Assembly: GCF_013317235.1 (NCBI RefSeq) | Contig: NZ_WLCM01000002.1 | Span: forward strand, 34,084 to 98,083 | Direction: 5' to 3' | Source: Leisingera sp. ANG59 | GTDB lineage: Bacteria; Pseudomonadota; Alphaproteobacteria; Rhodobacterales; Rhodobacteraceae | Length of the DNA stretch: 64,000 nt | In this document: piece by piece, positions 56,026 through 64,000 of the stretch | How the letters are laid out: every line of letters starts with the position of its first letter | Position numbering within the stretch: the stretch's first letter is position 1 | Position numbers and translations under genes: made by a program | The notes under the pieces: generated by a model | What the model was told of the DNA's origin: nothing | What the model saw: only the letters and a program-made list of their open reading frames with translations | Databases searched by the model: none

Positions 56026-57432
56026 ATGTCCACAGCCGACCCCGCACCGAAACTGAAACTCGGCTGGGAGGAATGGGTCAGCCTGCCGGACCTCGGCCTG
56101 CCCGCCCTGCGGGTCAAGGTCGACACCGGCGCCCGCACATCGTCGCTGCATGCCACCGGGATCGAAACCTTCGGCCCGGCAAACGCCCCCAAGGTGCGCT
56201 TTATGGTGCACCCCATTCCCGGCCAGTACGATCTGGAAATCCCCTGCTCCGCCCTGATCAAGGACCGGCGCGAGGTCACCTCGTCCAACGGCGAAAGCGA
56301 GATGCGCTTTGTGATCGAGACCGCGCTGGAAATCGGCGGCCAGTCCTGGCCGGTGGAGCTGACCCTGACCGACCGGCGCGGCATGGCCAAGCACATGCTG
56401 CTGGGCCGCCAGGCGCTGACCGAAAACGTGACCGTCGTGCCCGGCGAGCGCATGTGCCAGCCGGCGCTGGACTATTCCGTCTACGCCTCCGCCAACATCC
56501 GCAAATCCGCCCCCAAGCGCGCCCTGCGCATCGCCGTGCTCAGCCGCGAAGACAATTACTCCACCCGCCGCCTGGTGGAAGAGGGCGAACTCCGCGGCCA
56601 CACGGTGGAGGTGATCAACACCACCCGCTGCTACATGGCCCTGAACGCGCTGGCGCCGGAGATCCACTACGACGGCAAGCGCCTGCCCCGCTATGATGCG
56701 GTAATCCCGCGCATCGGCGCCTCTGTCACCCAGTACGGCACCGCACTGCTGCGCCAGTTCGAAACCCTGGGCACCTTCTGCGTCAACGGGTCCGAAGGCA
56801 TCACCGCCAGCCGCGACAAGCTGCACGCGCATCAGATCCTTGCGCGTCACAAGATCGGCATGCCTGCCACCGCTTTCGCCGCCTCGCCCAAGGACACCGG
56901 CAGCCTGATCCATATCGTGGGCGGCGCGCCGCTGATCGTGAAGCTGCTGGAAAGCACCCAGGGCAAGGGCGTGGTGCTGGCGGAAACCAAGAAGGCCGCC
57001 GAAAGCGTCATCACCGCCTTCCGCGGGCTCAAGGCCAACTTTCTGGTGCAGCAATTCGTCAAGGAGGCCGCGGGCGTGGACATCCGGTGCTTCGTGGTCG
57101 GCTCCAAGGTGGTCGCGTCGATGAAACGCTCCGGTGCAGAAGGCGACTTCCGTTCCAACCTGCATCTGGGCGGCAGCGCCGTGTCTGTCCGCATCAGCAA
57201 GGAGGAGCGCGCCACCGCCGTCCGCGCAGCCAAGGCCTTCGGGCTCAATGTGGCGGGCGTCGACCTTCTGCGCTCGGAAACCGGCCCCAAGGTGCTGGAG
57301 GTGAACTCCTCCCCCGGGCTGGAGGGGATTGAAAAAACCTCCTCCAAGAACATTGCCGGGCTGATTTACAGCGAAATCGAAGACCGGGTGCGCCCGGCGC
57401 CGATGCGGCGGCTCAAACCCTCCAGCAGCTGA
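56026..57432 (+). CDS. rimK: Fused RimB-like protease/RimK S6-glutamate ligase
   Basis: 468 aa. The N-terminal about 150 residues are an ATP-dependent-zinc-protease/RimB-type (retropepsin-like) domain ([17 protein letters not shown] with the catalytic Asp). The rest is an ATP-grasp RimK domain: [49 protein letters not shown] and [13 protein letters not shown]. RimK adds glutamates to the C-terminus of ribosomal protein S6, and RimB removes them. Here one polypeptide carries both activities. The start is the ATG at 56026. A hairpin follows the stop. Confidence 0.92.
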   Translation: MSTADPAPKLKLGWEEWVSLPDLGLPALRVKVDTGARTSSLHATGIETFGPANAPKVRFMVHPIPGQYDLEIPCSALIKDRREVTSSNGESEMRFVIETALEIGGQSWPVELTLTDRRGMAKHMLLGRQALTENVTVVPGERMCQPALDYSVYASANIRKSAPKRALRIAVLSREDNYSTRRLVEEGELRGHTVEVINTTRCYMALNALAPEIHYDGKRLPRYDAVIPRIGASVTQYGTALLRQFETLGTFCVNGSEGITASRDKLHAHQILARHKIGMPATAFAASPKDTGSLIHIVGGAPLIVKLLESTQGKGVVLAETKKAAESVITAFRGLKANFLVQQFVKEAAGVDIRCFVVGSKVVASMKRSGAEGDFRSNLHLGGSAVSVRISKEERATAVRAAKAFGLNVAGVDLLRSETGPKVLEVNSSPGLEGIEKTSSKNIAGLIYSEIEDRVRPAPMRRLKPSSS

Positions 57433-57440
57433 CACCGCGC

Positions 57441-57462
57441 GGCAAGCCCCTCCGGGCTTGCC
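57441..57462 (+). terminator. Hairpin after rimK
   Basis: GGCAAGCCC (57441-57449), loop CTCC, GGGCTTGCC (57454-57462). A perfect 9-bp stem 8 bp past the stop; no T-run follows, so termination strength is uncertain. Confidence 0.55.
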
Positions 57463-57663
57463 AGCCTGGACCGCCGGGCGTCATATACGCTTGGAAAATC
57501 TTGAAACCGGCACCGCTAACACCCACCTGTATACCATTGCACACAACGGGGCATGTCATTGAACAAGGACAAGACTTCCGGCGCACAGCCCCTGCCCGGC
57601 GGGCCGCCGGACCCGGGGGCCCCGGCTCCTGCAGCCCCCGCTGACCAACCAAAGGAATTTTAC

Positions 57664-58554
57664 ATGAACGAAGACCTGATCCTCGACCTACTGTCCGGCA
57701 ATATCCTTTATTTGCTTGGGGCCGTGCTGCTGATCATCGTGATCCTGAAGGGGATCAAGATCGTGCCGCAGTCGGAGAAATACGTGGTCGAACGCTTTGG
57801 CCGCCTGCACTCGGTGCTGGGGCCGGGCATCAACTTCATCGTGCCCTTCCTCGACGTGGCCCGCCACAAGATCTCGATCCTGGAGCGCCAGCTGCCGAAC
57901 GCCACCCAGGACGCGATCACCAAGGACAACGTGCTGGTGCAGATCGACACCTCGGTGTTCTACCGCATTCTTGAGCCGGAAAAGACCGTCTACCGGATCC
58001 GCGACGTCGACGGCGCCATCGCCACCACCGTGGCCGGCATCGTCCGCGCCGAGATCGGCAAGATGGACCTGGACGAGGTGCAGTCGAACCGCGCCCAGCT
58101 GATCACCCGCATCCAGGAAGCGGTTGAGACCGCGGTGGACGACTGGGGCATCGAAGTGACCCGCGCCGAAATCCTGGACGTGAACCTGGACCAGGCCACC
58201 CGCGACGCGATGCTGCAGCAGCTCAATGCCGAACGCGCCCGCCGGGCGGAGGTCACCAAGGCCGAGGGCCAGAAACGCGCGGTCGAGCTGCAGGCCGACG
58301 CAGAGCTTTATGCGGCTGAGCAGACCGCCAAGGCCCGCCGCATCCAGGCCGAGGCCGAGGCCTACGCGACCCAGGTGGTGGCCAAGGCAATTGCCGAAAA
58401 CGGGCTGGAGGCGGCGCAGTACCAGGTGGCGCTGAAACAGGTGGAATCGCTCAATGCGCTCGGCAACGGCGACGGCAAACAGACCATCGTCGTTCCCGCC
58501 CACGCGCTGGAGGCCTTCGGCAATGCCTTCAACCTGCTGAAAGGAGGCAAGTGA
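57664..58554 (+). CDS. SPFH/Band 7 (stomatin-like) membrane protein
   Basis: 296 aa. An N-terminal membrane segment (about 10-30) is followed by the Band 7 domain (VVERFGRLHSVLGPGINFIVPFLD to about residue 190). A long Ala/Glu-rich coiled coil then follows (ARRAEVTKAEGQKRAVELQADAELYAAEQTAKARRIQAEAEAYA). Such proteins oligomerise at the membrane and scaffold microdomains or protease regulation. The start is the ATG at 57664 (AAAGGA). Translation is coupled to the NfeD gene by an overlapping TGA/ATG, the standard SPFH-NfeD pairing. Confidence 0.93.
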   Translation: MNEDLILDLLSGNILYLLGAVLLIIVILKGIKIVPQSEKYVVERFGRLHSVLGPGINFIVPFLDVARHKISILERQLPNATQDAITKDNVLVQIDTSVFYRILEPEKTVYRIRDVDGAIATTVAGIVRAEIGKMDLDEVQSNRAQLITRIQEAVETAVDDWGIEVTRAEILDVNLDQATRDAMLQQLNAERARRAEVTKAEGQKRAVELQADAELYAAEQTAKARRIQAEAEAYATQVVAKAIAENGLEAAQYQVALKQVESLNALGNGDGKQTIVVPAHALEAFGNAFNLLKGGK

Positions 58555-58829
58555 TGGACACCCCCTTCTGGGCTCTCTGGTGGGTTTGGGGCGCCGGCGC
58601 GCTGGCGCTGGCGATCCTCGAGGTGCTGGTGCCGGGCTTCGTGTTCCTCGGCTTTGCCATCGGCGCCGCGGTAGTGGCCCTGCTGCTGCTGGCCGGTGTC
58701 GGTTTCAGCCTGCCGCCGCTGCTGCTGATCTTTGCAGCGCTGTCACTGGCCGCCTGGCTGATCATGCGCAAGCTCTTCGCCCTGCCCAAAGGCCAGGTGA
58801 AGACCTTCAACCACGACATCAACGATTGA
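58554..58829 (+). CDS. NfeD-like membrane protein (short form)
   Basis: 91 aa with two or three hydrophobic segments (about 10-55) and no protease or OB domain at the end; it is thus a truncated-type NfeD partner of Band 7 proteins. Residues such as LEVLVPGFVFLGFAIGAAVVALLLL match the NfeD membrane part. It uses the ATG at 58554 after AAGGAGG (58541-58547); a GTG three bases before is an alternative. It forms a two-gene operon with the SPFH gene. Confidence 0.87.
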   Translation: MDTPFWALWWVWGAGALALAILEVLVPGFVFLGFAIGAAVVALLLLAGVGFSLPPLLLIFAALSLAAWLIMRKLFALPKGQVKTFNHDIND

Positions 58830-59006
58830 TCCTGCCGCCTTCCATGCCGGGTATGCTTGCGCAGCAAACCCGGCATTCGCTGCCTCTGCTCCAGTGCAGG
58901 CCCTTGGGACCGCACCGGGCCGCCTGAAACGCTGAAATCTAAGACAGCTTGCAGCAGCGCAGCAATCCCGTTTGAATGACCGGACCTTTGGAAGGGAACT
59001 CGCAGG

Positions 59007-59423
59007 ATGATTGCCTATGTCACGGTCGGAGCGGATGACATCGCGCGTGCAAAGGAATTTTACTCCGCTATCCTGCCCGCCCTCGGTTACGGGCTGGAGG
59101 AAGGGCCTGAAGGGTTAAGCTACGCTCTGCCGGCCGCACCCGGCCAGTCTCCCGTTTCACCTGACTTCTACGTTAAGCCAACCTTTGACGGACACGCGGC
59201 CTCGGCCGGCAATGGCTCTATGGTCGCCTTCGAGGCGCGCAATCAGAAACAGGTTCGCACCCTTCACGCCGCCGCGCTTGCCGCCGGCGGCTCCTGTGAG
59301 GGCCCGCCCGGATTTCGCGCCGCTTACGGGCCCCGGTTCTATGTTGGCTACCTTCGCGACCCGCAAGGCAACAAGATCGCGCTTTTCTCCAGCAACCCGA
59401 ACGAGCCGGGGCGAGCCGGATAG
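59007..59423 (+). CDS. VOC family protein (glyoxalase-like), second in window
   Basis: 138 aa. IAYVTVGADDIARAKEFYSAILPALGYGLEEGPEGL and a C-terminal YGPRFYVGYLRDPQGNKIALFSSNP are the two halves of a VOC fold. The ending resembles glyoxalase-I-related and dioxygenase-like proteins. The substrate is unknown. The start is the ATG at 59007 with GGAAGGGAA upstream; it is a stand-alone gene with a 177-bp upstream gap. Confidence 0.84.
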   Translation: MIAYVTVGADDIARAKEFYSAILPALGYGLEEGPEGLSYALPAAPGQSPVSPDFYVKPTFDGHAASAGNGSMVAFEARNQKQVRTLHAAALAAGGSCEGPPGFRAAYGPRFYVGYLRDPQGNKIALFSSNPNEPGRAG

Positions 59424-59514
59424 CGCGGGCTGCACAAGTGGCCTGAAGGATGAAAGGAACGGCGGCTGAGGGCAATCCGGCCTGCAGAAAACATTGGGCC
59501 ATGCACGCCCGCTG

Positions 59515-60273
59515 TCAGAACCGGAACCCGACCCCGGCCAGCAGGCTGTGCGTCACCGCATCATGGCGGAAGAAGCTGCCGGTACCGCGGCTGCCTTCTT
59601 CATACTCAACCCCCAGCCCGCGGTAGAGCACATAGATGGACGCGTTCTTCCAGCGGTGATGCACCAGGCCGCCCATCAGCGACCAGCTTTCCTCCGACCC
59701 GGCGCCAAATCCGCCGATGTCCCCTTCCAGGGTAACGCTGAAGCTGTCCGACAGCCGCCGTTCCCAGCGCATGCCAAAGACGGGATCAGTCCAGTCCGCC
59801 CCGCGGCGCAGGGCCGCCCCAGGCAAGGAGGCGGTCACATCCACATCCCAGTGGCGCAGGCCGCCGAAGACCTCAAACTGATCCGGCCCGCTCCCGAACC
59901 GGTAGGTCACCAGCGCCTCGGCCAGGTTCTGATCGTAGCGCACCCCGCCCGGCCCCACCGACGACAGCGCATTGGAATCGGCATCCAGCACCGCATAGCG
60001 CAGCCGGAATCCGAAATTGCTGTAGTGGGTGCCCTCGAACTGCAGCATCCCGCCCGCCTGCAGCTGGTCGAACACATCTCCGGCGTCAATGGAGACATCG
60101 CCGCCGGTCCAGCCCAGCTCGGTCGTGCTGTCGATGGAAGGGGCAACCATGAACGGCGTCAGCTGCCACTGCCAGCTTTCCCCTGCCGCGGCGGCAACCG
60201 CCCCAGTCAGACCCGCGGCGGCCGCCAGACAGGCCTGCGCGGCAGCGCGTAGGGGTGCAATCGGATCACGCAT
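59515..60273 (-). CDS. Small outer-membrane beta-barrel-like protein
   Basis: 252 aa. A signal peptide (about 1-30; cleaved near AAAAGES) is followed by alternating amphipathic strands, with Gly/aromatic turns (FEVFGGLRHWDVDV, WTDPVFGMRWERRLSDSFSVTLEGDIGGFG). It ends LAGVGFRF, with a terminal Phe, a classic outer-membrane insertion signal. The start at 60273 has GGAGGAG. It may act as a small porin-like barrel. A longer ORF start upstream has no signal. Confidence 0.7.
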   Translation of the reverse strand: MRDPIAPLRAAAQACLAAAAGLTGAVAAAAGESWQWQLTPFMVAPSIDSTTELGWTGGDVSIDAGDVFDQLQAGGMLQFEGTHYSNFGFRLRYAVLDADSNALSSVGPGGVRYDQNLAEALVTYRFGSGPDQFEVFGGLRHWDVDVTASLPGAALRRGADWTDPVFGMRWERRLSDSFSVTLEGDIGGFGAGSEESWSLMGGLVHHRWKNASIYVLYRGLGVEYEEGSRGTGSFFRHDAVTHSLLAGVGFRF

Positions 60274-60513
60274 CGCTCCTCCCGGCGCACCAGTCCACCC
60301 GGCCCGGACGGCAAACAGCATCCGGCCCGCTGCAATCTGGCAGCCTTTACAAAAACATCGCGGGGGACTCACAATTTAGAGCGGGTGCAGCCCCAAATCA
60401 AATTGTCACATCGGCGTGAGGCATATTTCCCCGGCCCTGCCATGACCGCCGCCTCTGGACGCCGGGGCGCATATTCCCTATATAAACCGTCGGAAAATAG
60501 AACCGGGATCCTC

Positions 60514-60876
60514 ATGACCAACCCTGCCGAACCGCTCGAAGGCGCCCCTCTGATCGCCCCCTCCTCCGTCAGCCACCCGCTGTACGAAGCTGTGACCGAT
60601 GCCTGCCGCACCGTCTATGACCCGGAAATCCCGGTGAACATTTACGAGCTGGGCCTGGTCTACACCATCGACATCAATGACGAGAACGACGTGAAGATCA
60701 TCATGACCCTGACCGCGCCGGGCTGCCCGGTGGCAGGCGAGATGCCGGGCTGGCTGGTCGATGCGGTGTCTCCGGTGCCGGGCGTCAAGAGCGTCGATGT
60801 CGAACTCACCTGGGAGCCGCCCTGGGGGATGGAGATGATGTCCGACGAGGCGCGCCTCGAACTGGGCTTCATGTAA
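60514..60876 (+). CDS. sufT: SufT-like/MIP18 family (DUF59) Fe-S maturation protein
   Basis: 120 aa. Core: VTDACRTVYDPEIPVNIYELGLVYTIDI and IIMTLTAPGCPVAGEMPGWLVDAVSPVPGVKSVDVELTWEPPWGMEMMSDEARLELG. The conserved Asp-Pro-Glu and the single Cys (in APGCPVA) define the family. SufT assists [4Fe-4S] cluster delivery under high demand. The start is the ATG at 60514. It is divergent from the outer-membrane barrel gene with a 240-bp gap that shows no gene. Confidence 0.91.
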   Translation: MTNPAEPLEGAPLIAPSSVSHPLYEAVTDACRTVYDPEIPVNIYELGLVYTIDINDENDVKIIMTLTAPGCPVAGEMPGWLVDAVSPVPGVKSVDVELTWEPPWGMEMMSDEARLELGFM

Positions 60877-60988
60877 CCCCGCACCAGTTGTCATGGGAAT
60901 TTGATGCGCCCGTCATACGGGCGCAATCCGGCTGTTACATTCGCGCGGTTATCTCGGCGCAAATTTTGACCATCCGGAGAATTTTCCA

Positions 60989-62212
60989 ATGCGCCTTGCT
61001 CTGCCCGCGGCAGCTGCCCTGCTTGTGTCCACCGCCGCCTTTGCCGGCAATCCGCCCGTGGCGGCGGATGCGGGCCTCAGCTACGGCCCCCGCCCCGCCT
61101 ATCTGATCTCCAAGCTGCCCGAGGGCGCGCTGAAGGACAAACTGCAGTCCTGCCTCGGCCAGACGCCCCAGCGCACGGACTTCTCCATCGGCCACCGCGG
61201 CGCGCCGCTGATGTTCCCGGAGCACACCGCCGAATCCAACATCGCCGCCGCGCAGATGGGCGCTGGCATCCTGGAATGCGACGTCACCTTCACCAAGGAT
61301 CTGGAGCTGGTCTGCCGCCACGCCCAGAACGACCTGCACACCACCACCAACATCCTGACTACGGATCTGGCGGGCACCTGCGTCACCCCTTTCACCCCGG
61401 CGGACGGTGAAACGCCCGCCGCTGCCGAGTGCCGCACCTCTGAAATCACCCTGGCCGAGTTCCGCAGCCTGCAGCCCAAGATGGACAGCGCCGACACAAC
61501 GGCCCTGACCGCCGAGGCCTACCAGGGCGGCACCGCCGGCTGGCGGTCCACCCTGTTTGCCGGCGACGCAACCAGCATGACCCACGCGGAATCGATCGAA
61601 CTGTTCAAATCGCTTGGCGCCAAATTCACCCCGGAGCTGAAAAGCCCGGCGGTGGAGATGCCTTTCAACGGCTTCAGCCAGGCCGACTACGCGCAAAAGC
61701 TGATCGACGAATACAGATCCGCCGGCATCCCCGCCTCCGACGTCTGGGCGCAAAGCTTCAACCTGGATGACGTTCTCTACTGGATCGAAAACGAACCGGA
61801 GTTCGGCAAGCAGGCGGTGTTCCTCGACGCCAGCTACGACCTCGAAGGCTTCGACCACAATAACCCGGCAACCTTCCCGCATGACTTTGCCGCGCTGCAC
61901 GCCAAGGGCGTCAACTACATCGCCCCGCCGATGTGGATGCTGGTCACTGCTGAGAATGGCAAGACCGTCCCCTCGGCTTATGCCAAGGAGGCCAAGGCCG
62001 CCGGTCTCAAGCTGATCACCTGGACGCTGGAACGCTCCGGCCCGCTGGCCACAGGCGGCGGCTGGTACTTCCAGTCCGTCTCCGATCTGACCGCCGATGA
62101 CAGCATGTACTACCAGCTCCTGGACGTGCTGGCCCAGGACGTGGGGGTTGAGGGCGTGTTCTCCGACTGGCCCGCCACCACCACCTTCTACGCGAACTGC
62201 ATGGGGCTCTGA
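60989..62212 (+). CDS. Secreted glycerophosphodiester phosphodiesterase family protein
   Basis: 407 aa. A signal peptide (about 1-19). The GDPD TIM barrel: H69 in [19 protein letters not shown], then [19 protein letters not shown] with acidic metal ligands and a second His, and [15 protein letters not shown] late strand. The C-terminal segment [15 protein letters not shown] is typical. It releases sn-glycerol-3-phosphate from deacylated phospholipids in the periplasm. The family is sure; the precise substrate is not. A terminator follows. Confidence 0.9.
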   Translation: MRLALPAAAALLVSTAAFAGNPPVAADAGLSYGPRPAYLISKLPEGALKDKLQSCLGQTPQRTDFSIGHRGAPLMFPEHTAESNIAAAQMGAGILECDVTFTKDLELVCRHAQNDLHTTTNILTTDLAGTCVTPFTPADGETPAAAECRTSEITLAEFRSLQPKMDSADTTALTAEAYQGGTAGWRSTLFAGDATSMTHAESIELFKSLGAKFTPELKSPAVEMPFNGFSQADYAQKLIDEYRSAGIPASDVWAQSFNLDDVLYWIENEPEFGKQAVFLDASYDLEGFDHNNPATFPHDFAALHAKGVNYIAPPMWMLVTAENGKTVPSAYAKEAKAAGLKLITWTLERSGPLATGGGWYFQSVSDLTADDSMYYQLLDVLAQDVGVEGVFSDWPATTTFYANCMGL

Positions 62213-62245
62213 CCACCGTCCCCCCCTATGACGGACCCCATCACC

Positions 62246-62278
62246 GGCCGCCTCCCTGCCCAGGAGGCGGCCTCTTTT
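62246..62278 (+). terminator. Rho-independent terminator of GDPD gene
   Basis: GGCCGCCTCC (62246-62255), loop of 7, GGAGGCGGCC (62263-62272), then TCTTTT. Perfect 10-bp stem, 33 bp past the stop. Confidence 0.88.
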
Positions 62279-62380
62279 AATTCTGCATGACAGGTATATG
62301 TTATCATTTCCCTGTCGCATCCGGGGTTGAGCCGCCCCGGCAGCCATCCTAGATAACAGGGTAAGCGCAAGGAGACATAC

Positions 62381-62740
62381 ATGTTCGGCATTCCCGGCAA
62401 ACAGGCGGTGACCATGACGCCCAAGGCTGCGGCCCAGATCGCCAGGCTGATGGAAAAGGACGGCCGCGCCGGCCTGCGCATCGGCGTCAAGAAGGGCGGC
62501 TGCGCGGGCATGGAATACACCATGGAATACGTCGACCAGGCCGACCCCAATGACGAGGTGGTCGAACAGGACGGCGCCCGCATCCTGATCGCGCCAATGG
62601 CGCAGATGTTCCTGTTCGGGACTGAGATCGACTATGAGGTGACGCTCCTGGAAAGCGGCTTCAAGTTCAACAACCCCAACGTCGCCGAGGCCTGCGGCTG
62701 CGGCGAGTCGATTTCCTTCAAGGAAGCGCCCGGCACCTGA
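62381..62740 (+). CDS. A-type Fe-S carrier (HesB/IscA/SufA family)
   Basis: 119 aa. The three conserved Cys that hold the cluster are in [12 protein letters not shown] and the C-terminal [28 protein letters not shown] is the family start. It transfers clusters to apo-proteins. Located in the same stretch as SufT but not in one operon with it. The start is the ATG at 62381 with AAGGAG; a terminator follows. Confidence 0.94.
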   Translation: MFGIPGKQAVTMTPKAAAQIARLMEKDGRAGLRIGVKKGGCAGMEYTMEYVDQADPNDEVVEQDGARILIAPMAQMFLFGTEIDYEVTLLESGFKFNNPNVAEACGCGESISFKEAPGT

Positions 62741-62768
62741 TCCGGCGCTCCAGCGGCAGGAAAATACC

Positions 62769-62792
62769 GGGCGGGGCTTTTCCCGCCCTTTT
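62769..62792 (+). terminator. Terminator of A-type carrier gene
   Basis: GGGCGGG (62769-62775), loop GCTTTT, CCCGCCC (62782-62788), then TTTT. Seven-base stem, 29 bp past the stop. Confidence 0.85.
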
Positions 62793-62880
62793 GCTTTTCA
62801 GACCGGCGCGCAAGCGAATTGCGCCGCCCCGCCGCCGGTGCTACCAGTCACGCCCAAACAGCACATTCGGAGGCACCCCC

Positions 62881-63630
62881 ATGCGGCGGAAACTGGCAGC
62901 AGGCAATTGGAAGATGAACGGCACCGGCGAAAACCTCGCTGAACTGGCGGTGCTGGCCGAAAGCCACGGCGCCCCCGCCGCTGACATCCTGATCTGCCCG
63001 CCTGCCACCCTGCTGTCGCGCGCCGCGGACACCGCCCGGGGCAGCGTCGTCGCCATCGGCGGCCAGGACTGCCACGCCAAGCCTGACGGCGCCCACACCG
63101 GCGATCTGTCGGCCGCGATGCTGAAGGACGCAGGCGCCTCTGCCGTGATCCTCGGCCACTCCGAACGCCGCGCCGACCACGGCGAAAGCGACGCGCAGGT
63201 CTGCGCCAAGGCTGAGGCCGCCATCGGCGAGGGCCTCACTGCCGTTATTTGCATCGGCGAAACCCTGGCGGAACGCGAGGCCGGCGACACGCTGAAAGTG
63301 GCCGGCACCCAACTGGCAGGCTCTGTCCCTGCCTCGGCCACCGGCGCCAACACCGTGATCGCCTATGAACCGGTCTGGGCCATCGGCACCGGCAAGGTCC
63401 CGACGCTGGAGCAGATCGCCGAAGTCCACGATTTCCTGCGCGCCGAGCTCACCGCCCGCTTCGGCGCGGAAACCGCGGACAGCATCCGCCTGCTCTACGG
63501 CGGCTCGGTCAAGCCGTCCAACGCTTCTGAAATCTTCGCCGTCTCCAACGTCGACGGAGCGCTTGTGGGCGGCGCCAGCCTCAAGGCCGCGGATTTCTCC
63601 CCGATCATCGCCGCGCTGGAAGCCAGCTGA
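62881..63630 (+). CDS. tpiA: Triose-phosphate isomerase
   Basis: 249 aa glycolytic enzyme interconverting DHAP and glyceraldehyde-3-phosphate. Active-site residues: Lys in [10 protein letters not shown], His in VILGHSERR, catalytic Glu in [12 protein letters not shown], phosphate loop [11 protein letters not shown]. The start is the ATG at 62881 with GGAGG at 62869-62873; a 30-codon extension is unrelated. The end of the gene is followed by repeat copies and a terminator. Confidence 0.97.
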   Translation: MRRKLAAGNWKMNGTGENLAELAVLAESHGAPAADILICPPATLLSRAADTARGSVVAIGGQDCHAKPDGAHTGDLSAAMLKDAGASAVILGHSERRADHGESDAQVCAKAEAAIGEGLTAVICIGETLAEREAGDTLKVAGTQLAGSVPASATGANTVIAYEPVWAIGTGKVPTLEQIAEVHDFLRAELTARFGAETADSIRLLYGGSVKPSNASEIFAVSNVDGALVGGASLKAADFSPIIAALEAS

Positions 63631-63660
63631 CCGGCGCCCTGCGGCGCAGGCTTCGGATTT

Positions 63661-63759
63661 GAGTATTTTCAGGAAAGATGAAGCCAATCAGTTTTCTTCT
63701 TTGCCTAAACACTCCGGGGTGAATTGGCCCGAAGGGACAAGAGGGGCAGCGCCCCTGCC
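63661..63759. repeat. Two opposing copies of the CATCTTT..ACTCCGGGG repeat
   Basis: GAGTATTTTCAGGAAAGATGAAG (63661-63683) is an inverted half copy. TTCTTCTTTG...ACACTCCGGGGTGAA...AGGGGCAGCGCCCCT (63695-63755) is a fuller copy in plus orientation, ending identically to 13782-13796. They lie between convergent tpiA and the partial TRAP gene. Confidence 0.65.
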
Positions 63760-63768
63760 CTGAAACGA

Positions 63769-63796
63769 AAAACGCCCCGGAACTCCGGGGCGTTTT
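63769..63796. terminator. Bidirectional terminator between tpiA and TRAP gene
   Basis: AAAACGCCCCGG (63769-63780), loop AACT, CCGGGGCGTTTT (63785-63796), then CTTTTT on the plus strand and TTTTTCGTTT on the minus strand. A 12-bp perfect stem serving both directions. Confidence 0.92.
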
Positions 63797-63812
63797 CTTT
63801 TTGCGAACTCGC

Positions 63813-64000
63813 CTAGTTCGTGATGATCTCCGGCCCCATCACTGCATTTGGCAACACCGTCGACAGCCACGGCACGTAGGTGATCAGGATCAGGAACACG
63901 AACAGCACCGCCAGGAACGGAAGTGCGGCCCGCACCACCCCCATCATCGGCATCCCCGCAACACCCGAGGTCACAAACAGGTTGAGGCCGACCGGCGGGG
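63813..64000 (-). CDS. TRAP transporter large permease, 3' end only
   Basis: The last about 62 codons of a DctM-type permease enter from the right edge. Readable segments are PPVGLNLFVTSGVAGMP (a standard DctM motif near the C-terminus), then a hydrophobic helix (LAVLFVFLILITYVPWL), ending EIITN. The TAG is at 63813-63815. It is the standard short-form family member, unlike the long TRAP permease at 13865. Its other genes are outside the window. Confidence 0.85.
   Translation of the reverse strand, partial: PPVGLNLFVTSGVAGMPMMGVVRAALPFLAVLFVFLILITYVPWLSTVLPNAVMGPEIITN

Overview
The window is GC-rich chromosomal DNA from an alphaproteobacterium. It most likely belongs to the Roseobacter group of the Rhodobacterales (a Leisingera/Phaeobacter/Ruegeria-like genome). 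The main pointers are a C4-pathway 5-aminolevulinate synthase with a candidate FnrL box, several TRAP transporter genes, the amidase / PBP1A / RF2 neighbourhood, fused RimB-RimK, a DUF2852 protein and bacterial Leu/Phe/Arg-tRNA transferase. The genus is inferred from gene content, not from a search. No phage, transposase, integrase or CRISPR array is visible. Almost everything is housekeeping, with a few small accessory islands.

Layout. 1-5.1 kb: 3' end of a PhoD-like phosphatase, minCDE, a ThrE-like exporter. 5.3-10.9 kb: M48 protease, then a leftward block of glnE, a small overlapping ORF, an RlmI-like methyltransferase and a PIN protein. 11.4-13.7 kb: DUF2852, RDD, bpt and VOC genes. 13.9-20.8 kb: a leftward TRAP operon resembling the 2-oxo-acid system TakP, facing a Cache/HisKA_3 kinase and its NarL-type regulator. 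20.8-25.8 kb: lytic transglycosylase, a non-haem Fe/2-oxoglutarate oxygenase, and ilvBN behind a leader-peptide attenuator. 25.8-31.9 kb: a small unknown protein, an XRE-type regulator, DUF2189, prfB and mrcA. 32.3-33.7 kb: a 467-aa protein of unknown function set between mrcA and amiC on the other strand. 33.7-42.3 kb: amiC, aminotransferase, M48-TPR protease, DsbA, ispG, a RodZ-like HTH protein and hemA. 42.6-46.0 kb: M20 peptidase, a fluoroacetate-dehalogenase-type hydrolase and two small proteins. 46.0-48.1 kb: three identical tRNA-Asp genes, two tRNA-Val genes, a histidine phosphatase and an HU-like protein with a histone-H1-like tail. 48.2-52.6 kb: an Lrp regulator divergent from a leucine-dehydrogenase-type gene, then lon. 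52.8-54.8 kb: a secreted unknown protein and a three-gene micro-operon of unknown function. 54.8-63.6 kb: tgt, rimBK, SPFH/NfeD, VOC, a small beta-barrel protein, sufT, GDPD, an A-type Fe-S carrier and tpiA. The right edge cuts a second TRAP large permease.

Functional threads. Envelope and division: MinCDE, MltB-like enzyme, PBP1A, AmiC, RodZ-like, two M48 proteases, DsbA. Translation and proteostasis: RF2, RlmI-like, Tgt, RimK, Bpt, Lon. Amino acids and nitrogen: GlnE, IlvBN, Lrp/Ldh, ThrE-like. Fe-S and tetrapyrrole: SufT, A-type carrier, IspG, HemA.

The items most worth a second look are the micro-operon at 53.6-54.8 kb, the 467-aa orphan at 32.3 kb, the ilvB attenuator, a 19-bp near-palindrome repeated 59 bp apart before the DUF2852 gene, the Fe/2OG oxygenase, the dehalogenase, and two families of intergenic repeats.
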